64,000 nucleotides of DNA from Enterobacteriaceae bacterium (GCA_902363335.1 CABIZV010000003.1:283475-347474); one strand, 5' to 3'; shown: positions 51,510 to 61,020, counted from the first letter of the stretch. Notes: generated by a model not told the origin, from the letters alone. Made by a program: numbers and translations.

Positions 51510-53552
51510 ATGACCAATCCATTACTGACGCCCTTCGAACTTCCACCGTTTTCCCAAATTCAACCAGAGCATGTCGTCCCAGCCGTCACCAAAGCGCTGA
51601 ACGATTGCCGTGAAAATGTGGAGCAGGTGGTTGCACAAGGCGCGCCGTACACCTGGGAAAACCTCTGCCAGCCGCTGGCGGAAGTGGACGATGTGCTGGG
51701 TCGTATCTTCTCGCCAATCAGCCACCTGAACTCGGTCAAAAACAGCCCGGAACTGCGCGAAGCCTATGAGCAGACGCTGCCGCTGCTGTCTGAGTACAGC
51801 ACCTGGGTCGGGCAAAATGAAGGGTTATACCAGGCCTATCGCGACCTGCGCGAGGGCGATAACTACGCCACGCTGAGCCAGGCACAGAAGAAAGCGGTAG
51901 ACAACGCGCTGCGTGATTTTGAACTCTCCGGTATTGGTCTACCAAAAGACAAACAGCAGCGCTATGGCGAAATCGCTACCCGCCTGTCTGAGCTTGGCAA
52001 CCAGTACAGCAACAACGTGCTTGACGCCACCATGGGCTGGACGAAGTTAGTCTCCGACGAAGCCGAACTTGCCGGGATGCCGGAAAGCGCGCTGGCGGCT
52101 GCAAAAGCGCAGGCCGAAGCGAAAGAGCAGGAAGGTTATCTGCTGACGCTGGATATCCCAAGCTACCTGCCGGTGATGACCTACTGCGACAACCAGGCGT
52201 TGCGTGAAGAGATGTATCGTGCCTATTCCACCCGTGCGTCAGACCAGGGGCCGAATGCGGGCAAATGGGATAACAGCCCGGTGATGGAAGAGATCCTCGC
52301 CCTGCGCCACGAACTGGCGCAATTGCTCGGCTTTGAAAGCTACGCCTTTAAATCACTCGCCACCAAAATGGCCGAGAACCCACAGCAGGTGCTCGATTTC
52401 CTGACTGACCTTGCCAAACGCGCGCGCCCACAGGGTGTGAAAGAGCTGGCCCAGCTGCGTGCTTTCGCCAAAGCCGAATTTGGCGTGGACGAACTGCAAC
52501 CATGGGATATCGCGTACTACAGCGAGAAACAAAAACAGCATCTGTACAGCATCAGCGACGAACAGCTGCGTCCTTACTTCCCGGAAAACAAAGCGGTTAA
52601 CGGCCTGTTTGAAGTGGTTAAGCGCATCTATGGCATCACCGCCAAAGAGCGTACGGATGTTGACGTCTGGAACCCGGAAGTACGCTTCTTCGAACTGTAC
52701 GACGAAAACAACGAACTGCGCGGCAGCTTCTATCTCGACCTGTATGCCCGCGAGCACAAACGCGGCGGGGCGTGGATGGACGACTGCGTCGGCCAGATGC
52801 GTAAGCTCGACGGCACGCTGCAAAAACCGGTCGCTTACCTGACCTGTAACTTCAACCGTCCGGTCAGCGGCAAGCCTGCGCTGTTTACCCACGATGAAGT
52901 CATTACCCTGTTCCACGAGTTCGGTCACGGCCTGCATCATATGCTGACCCGTATCGAAACCGCGGGCGTGTCCGGCATCAGCGGGGTACCGTGGGATGCG
53001 GTCGAGCTGCCGAGCCAGTTTATGGAAAACTGGTGCTGGGAGCCGGAAGCGCTGGCATTTATCTCCGGTCACTTTGAGACCGGCGAACCGCTGCCAAAAG
53101 AACTGCTGGATAAAATGCTGGCGGCGAAAAACTATCAGGCAGCGCTGTTTATTCTGCGCCAGCTGGAGTTTGGCCTGTTCGACTTCCGTCTGCATGCGGA
53201 ATTCAGTCCGCAGCAGGGGGCGAAAATCCTCGAGACTCTGGCCGAGATTAAAAAGCAGGTTGCCGTGGTGCCGGGTCCTACCTGGGGTCGCTTCCCACAT
53301 GCGTTCAGCCATATCTTTGCGGGCGGCTATGCGGCCGGTTACTACAGCTATCTGTGGGCCGACGTGCTGGCGGCGGATGCCTTCTCTCGCTTTGAGGAAG
53401 AGGGGATCTTTAACCGTGAAACCGGTCAATCGTTCCTCGATAACATCTTAACGCGCGGGGGCTCTGAAGAACCGATGGCGCTGTTCAAACGCTTCCGTGG
53501 CCGTGAGCCGCAGCTTGACGCGATGCTGGCCCATTACGGCATCAAGGGCTGA
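51510..53552 (+). CDS. prlC: Oligopeptidase A PrlC
   Basis: Cytoplasmic M3 zinc metallopeptidase degrading short peptides, including cleaved signal peptides; 680 residues as in E. coli. The zinc site is H469-E470-F-G-H473 with downstream Glu in the WCWEPEAL region. The frame opens two codons earlier at 51504, but the ATG at 51510, with AGGA seven bases upstream, gives the canonical MTNPLLTPFELPPF. It is 8 bp upstream of rsmJ, with which it forms an operon. Confidence 0.97.
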   Translation: MTNPLLTPFELPPFSQIQPEHVVPAVTKALNDCRENVEQVVAQGAPYTWENLCQPLAEVDDVLGRIFSPISHLNSVKNSPELREAYEQTLPLLSEYSTWVGQNEGLYQAYRDLREGDNYATLSQAQKKAVDNALRDFELSGIGLPKDKQQRYGEIATRLSELGNQYSNNVLDATMGWTKLVSDEAELAGMPESALAAAKAQAEAKEQEGYLLTLDIPSYLPVMTYCDNQALREEMYRAYSTRASDQGPNAGKWDNSPVMEEILALRHELAQLLGFESYAFKSLATKMAENPQQVLDFLTDLAKRARPQGVKELAQLRAFAKAEFGVDELQPWDIAYYSEKQKQHLYSISDEQLRPYFPENKAVNGLFEVVKRIYGITAKERTDVDVWNPEVRFFELYDENNELRGSFYLDLYAREHKRGGAWMDDCVGQMRKLDGTLQKPVAYLTCNFNRPVSGKPALFTHDEVITLFHEFGHGLHHMLTRIETAGVSGISGVPWDAVELPSQFMENWCWEPEALAFISGHFETGEPLPKELLDKMLAAKNYQAALFILRQLEFGLFDFRLHAEFSPQQGAKILETLAEIKKQVAVVPGPTWGRFPHAFSHIFAGGYAAGYYSYLWADVLAADAFSRFEEEGIFNRETGQSFLDNILTRGGSEEPMALFKRFRGREPQLDAMLAHYGIKG

Positions 53553-53560
53553 ATACCGGC

Positions 53561-54313
53561 GTGAAAATTTGTTTACTTGATGAAACGGGCGCCGGAGACG
53601 GCGCCTTATCTGTTCTGGCCGCCCGCTGGGGGCTCGAACACGATGAAGACAACCTGATGGCGCTGGTCATGACGCCAGCGCATCTGGAGCTGCGTAAACG
53701 CGATGAACCGAAGCTTGGCGGGATCTTTGTCGATTTTGTGGGCGGCGCAATGGCGCACCGGCGTAAATTCGGCGGCGGTCGTGGCGAAGCGGTGGCGAAA
53801 GCCGTTGGCGTGAAAGGCGATTATCTACCGGACGTCGTGGATGCAACGGCGGGGCTAGGACGCGATGCGTTTGTGCTGGCCTCGGTAGGCTGTCGCGTGC
53901 GGATGCTGGAACGTAATCCGGTGGTGGCGGCGCTGCTCGACGATGGTTTAGCGCGCGGTTATGCCGATGCGGAAATTGGCCCGTGGTTGCAGGCGCGTTT
54001 GCAGTTGATTCATGCCTCCAGCCTGACGGCGTTAACCGATATCACCCCGCGTCCACAGGTGGTGTATCTTGATCCGATGTTCCCACATAAGCAAAAAAGC
54101 GCGCTGGTTAAAAAAGAGATGCGCGTGTTTCAGTCGCTGGTGGGGCCAGACTTAGATGCCGATGGGTTACTCGAACCGGCACGTCAGCTGGCGACCAAAC
54201 GCGTGGTGGTGAAGCGCCCGGATTATGCGCCGCCGCTGGCGGACGTGGCGACACCGAACGCGGTGGTGACCAAAGGGCATCGGTTTGATATTTATGCGGG
54301 GACGGCGGAGTAG
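53561..54313 (+). CDS. rsmJ: 16S rRNA guanine(1516)-N2-methyltransferase RsmJ
   Basis: SAM-dependent methyltransferase, 250 residues (E. coli 250). SAM motif VVDATAGLGRDAFVLAS, and VVYLDPMFPHKQKS is the catalytic loop. The start is GTG, giving the family-typical MKICLLDE, only 8 bp after prlC. Likely translated from the prlC heat-shock transcript. Confidence 0.96.
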   Translation: MKICLLDETGAGDGALSVLAARWGLEHDEDNLMALVMTPAHLELRKRDEPKLGGIFVDFVGGAMAHRRKFGGGRGEAVAKAVGVKGDYLPDVVDATAGLGRDAFVLASVGCRVRMLERNPVVAALLDDGLARGYADAEIGPWLQARLQLIHASSLTALTDITPRPQVVYLDPMFPHKQKSALVKKEMRVFQSLVGPDLDADGLLEPARQLATKRVVVKRPDYAPPLADVATPNAVVTKGHRFDIYAGTAE

Positions 54314-54335
54314 TTTTCCCTCCTCAATGTAGACT

Positions 54336-54464
54336 GGCCGAGCGAAGCGACGCCGGGAAACGGTGCTGATGTGCTCATCGAGCAGCCCCGGGGTCGGCGT
54401 GAACGCCTCGCCCGGGCTACAGGTATGTTGTAGGCCGGATAAGGCGTTAGCCGCCATCCGGCAT
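54336..54464. repeat. BIME after rsmJ
   Basis: GGCCGAGCGAAGCGACGCCGG...GCCTCGCCCGGGCTAC, then TAGGCCGGATAAGGC...GCCGCCATCCGGCA. Located between convergent rsmJ and the flavoprotein gene. Confidence 0.85.
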
Positions 54465-54470
54465 TACTGA

Positions 54471-55670
54471 TTAAACAAACGGTGCCAGCGGATCCGCAAT
54501 CTCAAACGCCACCGCACGATCCGCCTTCGGTGGGTAAATCAACTCGCTGACAATCGATACCTTGAGCTTTTTCGCCTCTTCCCGCGTCAGCTTCACCTGC
54601 TGATCCCAGCCCTCGCTGTAAACCGCACCCCACGCGCCCAGATCCAGACAGGTCACGTACATCTCCTGGCGATACGGCAGCGGCTCCACGTTCAGCAGGC
54701 TGGCCGCAACGTTATTACCAGCAAACTTACCCAGCAAAATCGCGTGCTGGCAGGTCATTAACGCATGGTTGCCCTTGTCATCGGTGGCGGCGTAGGCCAC
54801 ATCACCGGTCGCATAGATATCTTCATGACCCACAACCTGAAGATTCGCATTCACGTGCAGACGCCCCTGACGGTCACGCGGTGCTTCAATCTGCGTCGTC
54901 AGGCCGTTAGCCTGCACGCCCACGGTCCAGATTACCGTCTGTGAGTGGATCTTTTGCCCGTCTTTTAACGTCACGCCGGAAGCGTCAACGCTCTCGACTT
55001 CGCTATTCACCATCCACTCAACGCCAAGCTCCGCCGAGGCCTCGCCAATAACATCGCGCAGCTCCTGGCTCCAGCGCGCACCCGGCTGTGTGCCGCGCTC
55101 AACTACGACAACTCTGGTCTTAGCATCCGCACCGAGAATGTCGCGCAGACGGCCCGGCAGTTCCAGCGCCATCTCAATACCGGTAAAACCGCCGCCGCAG
55201 ACCACCACGGTGTTACGCGCTTCGCTCTCCGGTTGTTCAGCCAGACTTTTAAGATGCTGCTCCAGCACGGCTGCACTCTCGAGCTGATCGAGGTCGAACG
55301 CATGCTCGGCGGCACCGGCAACCATGTTGCGGTTTACGTGGCTGCCGCTGGCCAGTACCAGGCGATCGTAGCGACGCAGGCGAATCTCGCCGTTAGCATC
55401 TTTCCAGCTGACTTCTTTAGAGGCCGGGAGGATTTGCTCGACGGTACCCCGCAGGAAGTTAACGCCGGTGACGTCGAACAACGGCTGTAGTGGCGCTACC
55501 AGCGTCTCTACGGCGCTTTCATAAAAACGGGGACGCACGCGCAGCTCTGGCTGGGGTGCAATCACCGTAATATCAATAGATTGCTGATTTTTATCCGCCA
55601 GACGCGCGGCGCTCAGTGCGGCCCACATGCCGGCAAAGCCTGCACCGACGATCAGAATTTGTTTACGCAT
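54471..55670 (-). CDS. NAD(P)/FAD-dependent oxidoreductase, NDH-2-like
   Basis: A 399-residue flavoprotein of the Pyr_redox_2 class. N-terminal FAD site LIVGAGFAGMWAAL, second dinucleotide site VVVCGGGFTGIEMALEL, and a C-terminal FAD contact IYATGDVAYA. Overall plan resembles type II NADH dehydrogenases, but it lacks a clear C-terminal membrane anchor, so quinone reduction is only a possibility. Divergent from an Rrf2 regulator across 231 bp. This pair occupies the place of dtpB in E. coli. Confidence 0.85.
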   Translation of the reverse strand: MRKQILIVGAGFAGMWAALSAARLADKNQQSIDITVIAPQPELRVRPRFYESAVETLVAPLQPLFDVTGVNFLRGTVEQILPASKEVSWKDANGEIRLRRYDRLVLASGSHVNRNMVAGAAEHAFDLDQLESAAVLEQHLKSLAEQPESEARNTVVVCGGGFTGIEMALELPGRLRDILGADAKTRVVVVERGTQPGARWSQELRDVIGEASAELGVEWMVNSEVESVDASGVTLKDGQKIHSQTVIWTVGVQANGLTTQIEAPRDRQGRLHVNANLQVVGHEDIYATGDVAYAATDDKGNHALMTCQHAILLGKFAGNNVAASLLNVEPLPYRQEMYVTCLDLGAWGAVYSEGWDQQVKLTREEAKKLKVSIVSELIYPPKADRAVAFEIADPLAPFV

Positions 55671-55688
55671 TGTATGTTCTCACTGGTG

Positions 55689-55725
55689 ACTACGATTTAT
55701 TTACTCGGATTTTATTGGTCGTAGT
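55689..55725. promoter_or_regulatory. Inverted repeat in the flavoprotein-Rrf2 divergent region
   Basis: ACTACGA (55689-55695) and TCGTAGT (55719-55725), 23 bp apart, lie 19 bp before the flavoprotein start. Possible operator for the neighbouring regulator; no consensus supports it. Confidence 0.3.
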
Positions 55726-55901
55726 TAGTGATTGCAATGTGAATCTTTGTTGTCTTGCTGATAAAGGCGGTTAATTTTACCTATGTGTATGATAAATAAT
55801 TAGTTAAATTTATTAGTGAACGGTTTGGATTTCGAGCGTATGGAATGTGCATTCTGAAAAAGCTACAATCAACTCAGATTAATATTGGCTGAGATAAGTG
55901 A

Positions 55902-56408
55902 ATGGCATTCTACAGTTCTGGGGTTGAGTACGGCATCCATAGCCTGATGTGTATGGTGGACAGCAAGGGCGATGCCCGCGATATGAGCGTGCGTGAAATC
56001 GCTGAGCTGCAAAGTGTGCCTTACGATTACCTGGCCAAAATCTTTACGCGTCTGTCAAAAGCCGGGTTGGTGCGCAGCATTGAAGGTAAGGGCGGTGGCT
56101 TTCAACTGGCGAAACCGGCTGAAGACATTACGGTGCTGGATGTGGCGAATGCGATTGACGGTGATAAACGTATTTTTGAATGCCGGGAAATCCGACAACG
56201 TCTGGCGGTCTTTGATGAGCAGCCGCCGGAGTGGGCCTGTGAAGGTATTTGCGGCGTGCGGTCGGTGATGGATATGGCACAGCAGCGGATGGAAGAGGCG
56301 CTCGGCCAGCACACGATTTTGGATCTGGCGCGAAAGATGTACCGCAAAGCGCCGGACACCTTTGTGGTGGAAGTGCAGGAGTGGATCGCCAACCGCAAAG
56401 GCGCATAA
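55902..56408 (+). CDS. Rrf2-family transcriptional regulator
   Basis: A 168-residue Rrf2 protein. Winged helix about residues 10-75 with SVREIAELQSVPYDYLAKIFTRLSKAGLV and the wing GKGGGFQLA. Cysteines C94, C113 and C117 form a C-x18-C-x3-C set, unlike IscR (x5/x5) and NsrR (x4/x5), so a metal or Fe-S sensor with unusual spacing is likely. The target is presumably the divergent flavoprotein gene, and the signal may be redox or nitric oxide; both are inferences. Confidence 0.86.
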   Translation: MAFYSSGVEYGIHSLMCMVDSKGDARDMSVREIAELQSVPYDYLAKIFTRLSKAGLVRSIEGKGGGFQLAKPAEDITVLDVANAIDGDKRIFECREIRQRLAVFDEQPPEWACEGICGVRSVMDMAQQRMEEALGQHTILDLARKMYRKAPDTFVVEVQEWIANRKGA

Positions 56409-56444
56409 ATCTCAGGCTGAAACAGTGAATACCTGCACCAATCA

Positions 56445-56890
56445 GTAGCCCGTCCAGGCGCAGCGCCGCCGGGAACCCCCCGGAGTCGGCGCTCACGCAC
56501 CTCGTCCGGGCTACACTTTCGTCGTCGCGCTTCAGACCCGTAGCCCGTCCAGGCGTAGCGCCGCCGGGAACCCCCGGAGTCGGTGCTCACGCACCTCGTC
56601 CGGGCTACACTTTCGTCGTCGCGCTTCAGACCCGTAGCCCATCCAGGCGTAGCGCCGCCGGGAACCCCCCGGAGTCGGTGCTCACGCACCTCGTCCGGGC
56701 TACACTTTCGTCGTCGCGCTTCAGACCCGTAGCCCGTCCAGGCGCAGCGCCGCCGGAAATCCCCCGGAGTCGGCGCTCGCACGCCTCGTCCGGGCTACAC
56801 TTTCGCCGTCGTTCAGACCCGTAGCCCGTCCAGGCGTAGCGCCGCCGGGAACCCCCCGGAGTCGGTGCTCTCGCACCTCGCCCGGGCTAC
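56445..56890. repeat. Five-copy tandem BIME array
   Basis: Units start at 56445, 56540, 56634, 56729 and 56821 (period 92-95 bp). Each begins GTAGCCC(G/A)TCCAGGCG and ends CTCGTCCGGGCTAC plus a spacer CACTTTCGTCGTCGCGC. Each unit contains two opposed REP halves able to fold. The array fills the 492-bp gap between the convergent Rrf2 and uspA genes. Confidence 0.92.
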
Positions 56891-56900
56891 AGCATGAGAC

Positions 56901-57338
56901 TTACTCTTCTTCCTCGTCGCGCAGTGGAACAATCAGCATATCAACGTGAACGGTGTTGATGAGCTGACGGGCAGACGACATCAGTTTGCTCCAGAAGTCC
57001 TGGTGGTGACCGCATACAACCAGGTCCATATCGTATTTCTTGATGGCATCAACCAGTACCTGGCCCAGGTCGCCGCTGCCGCTCAGGGTTTCAGTGATAG
57101 GATAGCCTGCACCGGTAGACAGTTCGCTCAGCGCGTGGTGAGTCTCTTCGGAGATACGTTTTTGCATATCGCCCAGATTAACGTCGATAAGACCGGTATA
57201 CAGGTCTGAGTAGTTCACATCCACGTGAATCAGAGAAACTTTCGCATTGTAGGGGCGAGCCATAGATACCGCTTTTTCAACCAGAACTTTGCTCTCTGGT
57301 GAAAGGTCGACTGCGATAAGAATGTGTTTATAAGCCAT
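56901..57338 (-). CDS. uspA: Universal stress protein UspA
   Basis: A 145-residue cytoplasmic stress protein (144 in E. coli), matching it throughout: MAYKHILIAVDLSPESKVL and LVVCGHHQDFWSKLMSSARQ. UspA-type proteins lack the ATP-binding G-x2-G-x9-G(S/T) loop, and it is not seen here. The frame runs upstream to 57497, but AAGGAGTAAC sits at ideal spacing before the ATG at 57338. In E. coli it is induced by growth arrest and many stresses. Confidence 0.97.
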   Translation of the reverse strand: MAYKHILIAVDLSPESKVLVEKAVSMARPYNAKVSLIHVDVNYSDLYTGLIDVNLGDMQKRISEETHHALSELSTGAGYPITETLSGSGDLGQVLVDAIKKYDMDLVVCGHHQDFWSKLMSSARQLINTVHVDMLIVPLRDEEEE

Positions 57339-57719
57339 AGTGTTACTCCTTCCATAAAGTTGTCGATGACTGTTGGACCAGACAGCCCATGCGCTGTCCC
57401 TTGCCCGCGTCCTGCGTGCTAAATGCGCGGGATTTGCCCTTAAAGAGCTAATTGTAGTAGAGATTTCTACCTTATCTTGGCCTTCGGGCGCCGTCAATCT
57501 ATCCGGTTCGCCATTTAGTTAAACAAATTTTTCATGGTTACGTATTGATAACGATTAACCTTGTGGTAAAAAATTTAACTGATCTCCTACACTATTAAAT
57601 GAGCCGATCGAATAATTAAATGTGATTGGTATCGCACTCTTTCATTGAGCCGTTGGTTGGATATGGTGAGCGAGATGTTCCTGGGGAGATCTTTGGGAAC
57701 GGGTCGCCGGGGAGGCGTT
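57339..57719. promoter_or_regulatory. uspA-uspB divergent region with sigma-S-type -10
   Basis: A 381-bp non-coding gap. CTACACT (57587-57593), followed by ATTAAA, matches the extended -10 favoured by sigma S and faces uspB, which is sigma-S-dependent in E. coli. Sequence near uspA is AT-rich, but I could not fix its promoter. Confidence 0.55.
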
Positions 57720-58055
57720 ATGATCAGCACTATTGCGCTGTTTTGGGCCCTGTGTATCGTTTGTGTTGTGAATATGGCACGTTACTTCTCATCATTACGT
57801 GCATTATTGGTTGTACTACGTGGTTGCGATCCCTTGCTCTATCAATACGTTGATGGCGGTGGTTTCTTTACCTCCCACGGCCAGCCTGGCAAGCAGGTGC
57901 GTCTGGTCTGGTACATTTACGGACAGCGCTACCGCGATCATCATGACGACGAATTTATCCGTCGTTGTGAACGGCTACGTCGGCAATTTATTTTGACCAG
58001 TTCTCTGTGTGGTCTGGTTTTGATTAGCTTGATTGGCCTGATGATTTGGCACTAA
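57720..58055 (+). CDS. uspB: Universal stress protein B
   Basis: A 111-residue inner-membrane protein, same length as in E. coli: N-terminal helix (ISTIALFWALCIVCVVNMA), charged middle (RYRDHHDDEFIRRCERLRRQF), C-terminal helix (LCGLVLISLIGLMIWH). The frame opens 25 codons earlier, but GGAGG before the ATG at 57720 and homology fix the start. E. coli uspB mutants are ethanol-sensitive in stationary phase. Confidence 0.96.
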   Translation: MISTIALFWALCIVCVVNMARYFSSLRALLVVLRGCDPLLYQYVDGGGFFTSHGQPGKQVRLVWYIYGQRYRDHHDDEFIRRCERLRRQFILTSSLCGLVLISLIGLMIWH

Positions 58056-58061
58056 GCAAAA

Positions 58062-58090
58062 AAAAACGGGCCAGTTTCCTGACCCGTTTC
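58062..58090. terminator. Bidirectional terminator between uspB and pitA
   Basis: AAACGGGCCAG (58064-58074) with CTGACCCGTTT (58079-58089), one mismatch, TTTC loop. It is flanked by an A-run on the left and a T-rich stretch on the right, for convergent genes. Confidence 0.85.
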
Positions 58091-58107
58091 TTCTTTGTGT
58101 CTGACGC

Positions 58108-59595
58108 TTAGATAAGCTTCAGAGACAACCAGTACAGTACACCAGACAGAATAATCGACGCTGGCAGCGTAAAGACCCAGGCCATCAAAATGTTGGTCAC
58201 GGTCTTTCTTTGCAGTCCGCCGCCGTCAACCACCATGGTACCTGCCACAGAGGATGACAGTACGTGGGTTGTTGAAACCGGCATCCCGGTATAACTCGCC
58301 AGACCGATGGACACCGCAGAGGTCATCTGCGCCGCCATACCCTGGGCGTAGGTCATACCTTTCTTACCGATTTTCTCACCGATGGTGGTCGCCACTCGAC
58401 GCCAGCCGATCATCGTACCGCAGCCTAACGCCAGCGCGACGGCCATGATAATCCACACTGGAGCGTATTCAATGGTGCTCAGCATGTCGGTTTTCAGCTT
58501 CTTCAGCAGACGCTGGTCGTCGGCATTCACTTCTGGCATCTTCGCCACTTTATCGGTGGTATCGGAGATGCACAGCATGATGCGACGTAGCTGGCCGCGC
58601 TGTTCTACCGAGAGCTTATCGTAGCTTTCGATATTGGCCAGCATCGTTTTGGTGCGATCCAGTGCGTTGAGAGTGTTTGCCGGATGGCAGTGGAACTCAA
58701 CGGCAGCCATCGCTTCTGGCGTCAGTTTCTCAGCGTTGTTTGCCACTTTCAGCAGCAGCTCAGGGCGTTGCTGGAAGAAGGTTTCAACGTTGTTGACCGC
58801 ATCGCGGGTACGGGTAATTTCGTAACCGGAAGCGTTCATATTGACCACGAAACCTGCCGGAGCCACGCCAATCAACACCAGCATTACCAGACCAATGCCT
58901 TTCTGACCATCGTTAGCGCCGTGGGAGAATGCCACGCCAATCGCCGAGATAATCAGAGCAATACGCGTCCAGAACGGCGGCTTTTTCTTACCGTCTTTCT
59001 TTTCACGTTCAGCAGGAGTCAGGTGGATACGGGCACGTTTTTTGGTTCCGCTCCAGTAACGACGCAGCAGGAAAATCAGACCGCCAGCAACAACCAGACC
59101 CACGATAGGTGAAACAATCAACGACGCGAAAATGTTAATCACTTTCGGGATGTTGAGCGCTTCAACCACAGAGGTGCCGTTCATCAGCGCATTGGTTAAA
59201 CCAATCCCGATGATAGCGCCAATCAGCGTGTGGGAACTGGACGCAGGCAGACCGAAGTACCAGGTGCCGAGGTTCCAGATAATCGCAGCCAGCAGCATGG
59301 AAAAGACCATGGCAAGGCCGTGTGCGGAGCCCATATTGAGCAGAAGATCCGTGGGCAACATATGCACGATCGCATAGGCTACACTCAGACCGCCCAACAG
59401 AACGCCGAGGAAGTTAAAGATTGCTGCCATTGCAACCGCAAGCTGCGAGCGCATGGCACGGGTGTAAATCACGGTGGCAACCGCGTTGGCCGTATCATGG
59501 AAGCCGTTAATCGCTTCGTAGAACAGAACAAACACAAGTGCCAGAACTAATAACAGCCCGGTATGTAAATCCAGGCCAGCGAACAAATGTAACAT
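58108..59595 (-). CDS. pitA: Low-affinity metal-phosphate/H+ symporter PitA
   Basis: Inner-membrane PHO-4/PiT family transporter of 495 residues (E. coli 499) that takes up neutral metal-phosphate complexes. The duplicated signature is seen as GFHDTANAVAT near the N-terminus and FSHGANDGQKG mid-protein. A large soluble loop (about 270-375) separates the two halves; it is slightly shorter than in E. coli. Divergent from yhiN across 230 bp. Confidence 0.97.
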   Translation of the reverse strand: MLHLFAGLDLHTGLLLVLALVFVLFYEAINGFHDTANAVATVIYTRAMRSQLAVAMAAIFNFLGVLLGGLSVAYAIVHMLPTDLLLNMGSAHGLAMVFSMLLAAIIWNLGTWYFGLPASSSHTLIGAIIGIGLTNALMNGTSVVEALNIPKVINIFASLIVSPIVGLVVAGGLIFLLRRYWSGTKKRARIHLTPAEREKKDGKKKPPFWTRIALIISAIGVAFSHGANDGQKGIGLVMLVLIGVAPAGFVVNMNASGYEITRTRDAVNNVETFFQQRPELLLKVANNAEKLTPEAMAAVEFHCHPANTLNALDRTKTMLANIESYDKLSVEQRGQLRRIMLCISDTTDKVAKMPEVNADDQRLLKKLKTDMLSTIEYAPVWIIMAVALALGCGTMIGWRRVATTIGEKIGKKGMTYAQGMAAQMTSAVSIGLASYTGMPVSTTHVLSSSVAGTMVVDGGGLQRKTVTNILMAWVFTLPASIILSGVLYWLSLKLI

Positions 59596-59825
59596 AGGAC
59601 GTTACGCCATTTTGAGGTCATGAACGCGCCGCATTATCAGGGACATTGGCGGTGTGGGCAAAGTGAAATCTCTCTTTTTTTTGATATTTATCGGCGTCTT
59701 GTCAGCGACTGCAAATAAATATCTCCCTTGTATCAATCAGATAAGTCGGGTTTGCGGATATTTCACTGGTATGACATCCGTGAAAAATTTACACTTCCCG
59801 ACAATACCTATGTTGAGGATAGTGC

Positions 59826-61016
59826 GTGGAAAGGTTTGATGCCATTGTAGTGGGTGCCGGAGCGGCAGGAATGTTTTGTGCAGCCATGGCCGGGCAGGCA
59901 GGCCGCCGCGTATTGCTGTTGGACAACGGTAAAAAACCGGGGCGTAAGATCCTCATGTCCGGCGGCGGTCGCTGCAACTTCACTAATCTTTATGTCGAGC
60001 CTGCGGCATATCTCAGTCAAAACCCGCATTTCTGCAAATCTGCGCTGGCGCGATATACCCAGTGGGATTTTATCGACATGGTGGGTAAACACGGCATCGC
60101 CTGGCATGAAAAGACGTTGGGTCAGCTGTTCTGCGACGAGTCTGCCGAGCAGATAGTGACCATGCTGGTCGACGAGTGCGAGAAGGGCAAAGTGACCACT
60201 CGCCTGCGTAGCGAAATCCTCAGCGTTACCCGTGATGAAGCGGGATATACCCTGCAACTTAACGGCGATGTTGTCTCGGCGGATAAGCTGGTTATCGCCA
60301 GCGGCGGTTTGTCGATGCCGGGCTTAGGCGCTTCGCCATTCGGCTATAAAGTGGCCGAACAGTTCGGGCTTAAGGTTCTGCCAACGCGGGCCGGTCTGGT
60401 GCCGTTTACCCTGCATAAGCCGATGCTGGAACAATTTCAGGTTCTGTCCGGGGTTTCTGTACCGTCGGTGATTACCGCCGAAGATGGTACGGTCTTCCGC
60501 GAGAGTCTGCTTTTCACCCACCGTGGCCTGTCCGGCCCGGCAGTTCTGCAAATCTCGAGCTTCTGGCAGCCGGGCGAGTTCGTCAGCATCAATCTGCTGC
60601 CTGACATCGATCTGGCGGCGTTCCTCGATACCCAACGTGCTGAGCACCCGAATCAAAGCCTGAAAAACACGCTGGCGATGCAGCTGCCAAAACGGCTGGT
60701 TGAATGTCTGCAACAGCTTGGGCAGGTGCCAGATGTGACCCTGAAGCAGCTCAACGTCCGCGAACAGCAAACGCTGGTTGAAACGCTGACGAACTGGCGC
60801 GTCCAGCCAAACGGCACGGAAGGTTACCGCACCGCGGAAGTCACCCTCGGCGGCGTGGACACCAACGAGCTGTCGTCGCGCACCATGGAAGCGAAGAAAG
60901 CGCCGGGGCTGTTCTTCATTGGCGAAGTGATGGACGTCACCGGCTGGCTGGGCGGATATAACTTCCAGTGGGCATGGTCGAGCGCCTGGGCCTGTGCGCA
61001 GGCGCTGGCGGAGTAG
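59826..61016 (+). CDS. yhiN: HI0933-family flavoprotein YhiN
   Basis: A 396-residue putative FAD-dependent oxidoreductase (E. coli 400). N-terminal FAD site VVGAGAAGMFCA, the family-specific GRKILMSGGGRCNFTN, and the C-terminal VTGWLGGYNFQWAWSSAWACAQ. Function remains unknown. The start is GTG (MERFDAIVVG, as in E. coli). Its stop is only 4 bp from the convergent stop of the next gene, with no terminator between. Confidence 0.94.
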   Translation: MERFDAIVVGAGAAGMFCAAMAGQAGRRVLLLDNGKKPGRKILMSGGGRCNFTNLYVEPAAYLSQNPHFCKSALARYTQWDFIDMVGKHGIAWHEKTLGQLFCDESAEQIVTMLVDECEKGKVTTRLRSEILSVTRDEAGYTLQLNGDVVSADKLVIASGGLSMPGLGASPFGYKVAEQFGLKVLPTRAGLVPFTLHKPMLEQFQVLSGVSVPSVITAEDGTVFRESLLFTHRGLSGPAVLQISSFWQPGEFVSINLLPDIDLAAFLDTQRAEHPNQSLKNTLAMQLPKRLVECLQQLGQVPDVTLKQLNVREQQTLVETLTNWRVQPNGTEGYRTAEVTLGGVDTNELSSRTMEAKKAPGLFFIGEVMDVTGWLGGYNFQWAWSSAWACAQALAE

Positions 61017-61020
61017 GGCT

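Noticed and set aside
52353..53429. 358-codon minus-strand frame opposite prlC
   Set aside because: Shadow of prlC; the coding gene matches oligopeptidase A over its full length.
56445..56890. CRISPR array
   Set aside because: Units of 92-95 bp are repeated as a whole without variable spacers, each contains REP palindromes, and no cas genes are present.
57339..57497. Upstream extension of the uspA reading frame
   Set aside because: Translates the promoter/leader; the Shine-Dalgarno and homology place the start at 57338.
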